A DNA stretch of 64,000 nt from Poritiphilus sp965212595. Lineage in GTDB: Bacteria > Bacteroidota > Bacteroidia > Flavobacteriales > Flavobacteriaceae. The translations under genes and the position numbers were made by a program. The notes beneath the pieces were generated by a model that saw only the letters and a program-made list of their open reading frames with translations, was not told where the DNA came from and did no database searches. The stretch is from positions 186,001 to 250,000 of the forward strand of contig CBDBVE010000001.1 of assembly GCA_965212595.1 (NCBI GenBank). The letters run 5' to 3'. Shown in pieces: positions 61,948 through 64,000 of the stretch. How positions within the stretch are numbered: position 1 is the stretch's first letter; each line of letters starts with the position of its first letter.

Positions 61948-63342
61948 ATGAAATTTTTAAAAGACAAATACTTCCTCGGACTGGGAATACTGGTTATTTT
62001 ACTTTTAAGTCTGGGTTGTGCGGAAACAAAAAAAGAACAAACTCCATGGACCTCCCTGTTTAATGAGCAAGACCTTGAAGGTTGGGAGCTTAAGGGAGGA
62101 ATAGCCAATTATAGCGTCAGAGATGGCGCTATTGTGGGGGTCACGGTTCATAACACACCAAATACCTTTTTAGCGACTAAGGACAAGTACTCAGACTTCA
62201 TTCTGGAACTTGAGTACAAGGTTGACCCCAGTATGAATTCGGGGATCCAGGTAAGAAGCAATAGTTTTCCCTGGTATCAGGAGGGCAGAGTCCATGGGTA
62301 CCAGGTAGAAATAGACCCGTCAGAAAGAGCATGGAGCGCGGGTATTTACGATGAAGGTAGAAGAGGCTGGCTCTGTCCACTTGAATTTAATGACGCCGCC
62401 CAAAAGGCATTCAGGCAAGGAGATTGGAACCATTATCGGATCGAAGCTATCGGAGATACCCTAAAAACATGGATCAATCAGGTGCCTGCAGCTTTTTTAA
62501 TAGACGATAGGACCGCTTTGGGTTTTATTGGGCTTCAGGTCCATAGTATTTCCAATGACCAAAAAGAAGGGACGGAGATTATGTGGAGAAATATTCGCAT
62601 AATGACGGACAGTCTTGCCGCGTATAGCAAAAAAAGTCCGCTGACACCAATAACTACTAAAAACAAGCTCACTATAGACGAGATAAAGCGAGGCTGGAAA
62701 TTACTTTGGAATGGCTCAGACGACGAAGGCTGGAGGGGTGCCAGATTGAATAGTTTCCCAGAAAGCGGGTGGGAGATAAAAAATGGTGTGCTTTCGGTCT
62801 TAGCTTCAGAGGGTGCCGAATCTGCGGCCGGAGGAGATATTGTTACTATAGCTACTTACGCTGATTTTGAATTACAAGTAGATTTTAAGATTACCGAAGG
62901 AGCTAACAGTGGTATTAAATACTATGTAGATACAGATCTCAATAAAGGTCCGGGATCTTCAATAGGTCTTGAATACCAAATCCTTGATGACAAGCTTCAC
63001 CCCGATGCTAAATTGGGCAATCATGAAGGCAGCCGAACGTTGGCCTCGCTTTACGATTTGATTCAGGCCAGAAAAGACAAAGTTGTAAACCCGCCCGGGC
63101 AGTGGAATCATGCCCGTATCCTTGCCGATAATGACAGTGTTACCCACTGGTTGAATGGCATGAAGGTGTTAGAATATGAACGTAAAAGTGAAAACTACCG
63201 CAAACTGGTTGCTGAAAGTAAATATGTAAAATGGCCCAACTTTGGAGAAGCGGATCAGGGCCATATTTTACTGCAGGACCATGGAGATTTGGTAAGTTTT
63301 AAAAACATAAAAATACGGCCAATTTCAAAGCAAAAAGAATGA
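61948..63342 (+). CDS. lipoprotein with two DUF1080 (3-keto-disaccharide hydrolase) domains
   Basis: 464 residues from the ATG at 61948, which opens a lipoprotein signal (LGLGILVILLLSLGC). Two DUF1080 domains in tandem: SLFNEQDLEGWELKGG ... GIQVRSNSF and LLWNGSDDEGWRGARLN ... GIKYYVDTD, each ending with a LQDHG/LQVHS strand. DUF1080 proteins hydrolyse 3-keto-glycosides after oxidation of the sugar. The next gene, overlapping by four bases, encodes a candidate oxidoreductase. Location: outer membrane lipoprotein. Confidence 0.85.
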   Translation: MKFLKDKYFLGLGILVILLLSLGCAETKKEQTPWTSLFNEQDLEGWELKGGIANYSVRDGAIVGVTVHNTPNTFLATKDKYSDFILELEYKVDPSMNSGIQVRSNSFPWYQEGRVHGYQVEIDPSERAWSAGIYDEGRRGWLCPLEFNDAAQKAFRQGDWNHYRIEAIGDTLKTWINQVPAAFLIDDRTALGFIGLQVHSISNDQKEGTEIMWRNIRIMTDSLAAYSKKSPLTPITTKNKLTIDEIKRGWKLLWNGSDDEGWRGARLNSFPESGWEIKNGVLSVLASEGAESAAGGDIVTIATYADFELQVDFKITEGANSGIKYYVDTDLNKGPGSSIGLEYQILDDKLHPDAKLGNHEGSRTLASLYDLIQARKDKVVNPPGQWNHARILADNDSVTHWLNGMKVLEYERKSENYRKLVAESKYVKWPNFGEADQGHILLQDHGDLVSFKNIKIRPISKQKE

Positions 63343-64000
63343 GTACCAGAAGAACCTTTATTAAAAAAACCGCGGCAGGCACTGCTGCTCTAAGCTTAGG
63401 AAGCATGGCTATGCCCAAAATGAGTTACGCTTCAATTCTTGGTGCGAACGATCGCATTAATACCGCTGTTATCGGGGTAAGGAGTCGAGGTAAGACCCAC
63501 GTCAAGGCTATTCATGCCGATCCTAATGCCAAAGTGCTATACAATTGCGATGTTGACGATACCATAATAGCCGAGCACAACTCCTGGTGCCAGAAAGAGG
63601 TAGGTTATATCCCTAAGGTGGAGAAAGATTTTAGGAAAGTCCTTGAAGACAAGGATGTAGACGCCATTTTTATTGCAACTCCAGAGCATTGGCATGCGCC
63701 TATGGCTATAATGGCTATGCAAGCGGGAAAACACGTGTACGTAGAAAAGCCTTGTAGTCATAACCCTTACGAAAATGACCTGTTGGTAGCCGCGCAAAAA
63801 AAGTACAACAAAAAGGTGCAAATGGGTAACCAGCAAAGGTCTGCCGGTACCTCCATTATGGCCGTAAACGAAATCAGGGAAGGCATTATCGGTGAGGTTT
63901 ATAAGGGTGAGGCCTATTATTCGAACAACCGACAATCTATTGGAAAGGGAAAAGAAGTTGCTGTTCCTTCTACTCTGGATTGGGAATTATGGCAAGGACC
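63339..64000 (+). CDS. Gfo/Idh/MocA family oxidoreductase with Tat signal, 5' part
   Basis: Open from the ATG at 63339 to the window end (220 codons). Twin-arginine signal TRRTFIKKTAAGTAALSLG, then a Rossmann domain (INTAVIGVRSRGKTHVKAI) and the dehydrogenase motif EKPCSHNPYE with catalytic Lys (AGKHVYVEKPCS). The NAD(P)-binding domain is complete; the C-terminal substrate domain is cut off. Such enzymes oxidise sugars at C3, the likely partner for the DUF1080 protein. It is coupled to that gene by an ATGA overlap. Start chosen by that overlap and the signal. Confidence 0.9.
   Translation, partial: MSTRRTFIKKTAAGTAALSLGSMAMPKMSYASILGANDRINTAVIGVRSRGKTHVKAIHADPNAKVLYNCDVDDTIIAEHNSWCQKEVGYIPKVEKDFRKVLEDKDVDAIFIATPEHWHAPMAIMAMQAGKHVYVEKPCSHNPYENDLLVAAQKKYNKKVQMGNQQRSAGTSIMAVNEIREGIIGEVYKGEAYYSNNRQSIGKGKEVAVPSTLDWELWQG

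Overview
The window looks like chromosome from a marine-type member of the Flavobacteriaceae (Bacteroidota). Evidence: TAnnTTTG-type promoters with little Shine-Dalgarno signal, a TonB-dependent receptor with a carboxypeptidase-like N-terminus, flavobacterial single-domain asparaginase, DUF349, CCC-motif and Lnb (DUF4105) proteins, and gene orders typical of the group (DUF368-aroE-DUF349; zapA-6S RNA-rny; recQ, kdsD, tatC, lptB).

Regions. 1-30.6 kb is mostly housekeeping: TPR protein, two tandem DUF368 polyprenyl-phosphate transporters, aroE, DUF349, an S9 peptidase, asparaginase, rny with a 6S-like RNA and zapA, an M23 peptidase, a TonB receptor, cysteine desulfurase, Smr protein, small membrane proteins, recQ, kdsD, tatC, lptB, pssA, Lnb-domain protein, ABC-F ATPase and cobalamin adenosyltransferase. 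30.8-40 kb holds secA, a sensor kinase, an M14 carboxypeptidase and an amidohydrolase. 40-52 kb is accessory: hairpin-rich dispersed repeats, an ATP-grasp enzyme, a Crp-AhpD-DoxX operon, and an island of about 6 kb with an OLD-family nuclease, a coiled-coil membrane protein, a TIR-like protein and a deoxyribosyltransferase-like/STING-like fusion. 52-64 kb holds an AraC regulator with its probable target, gap, a TetR-controlled hydrolase cluster, an amidohydrolase, M23 peptidase, msrA, and a DUF1080/Gfo-Idh-MocA pair probably used in glycoside catabolism.

Three things stand out. (1) Three paralogous genes encode small secreted proteins with an acidic or neutral middle and a near-invariant basic C-terminus of about 27 residues; they share an upstream region with direct repeats two helical turns apart. 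(2) Intergenic repeats carry stems whose arms differ between copies but stay complementary, with G-U wobbles that agree on one strand, so they probably act as RNA. (3) A STING-like sensor fused to a nucleotide-hydrolase-like domain sits near a ThsB-like TIR protein with no cyclase gene visible in the window.

Caution: five genes (S9 peptidase, kdsD, tatC, pssA, a PNPOx-family gene) are broken by nine single-base insertions, every one within or next to a short homopolymer. Removing them restores full-length proteins, so sequencing error is more likely than gene decay. The reported coordinates run across the breaks. No tRNA, rRNA, CRISPR array or transposase was seen.
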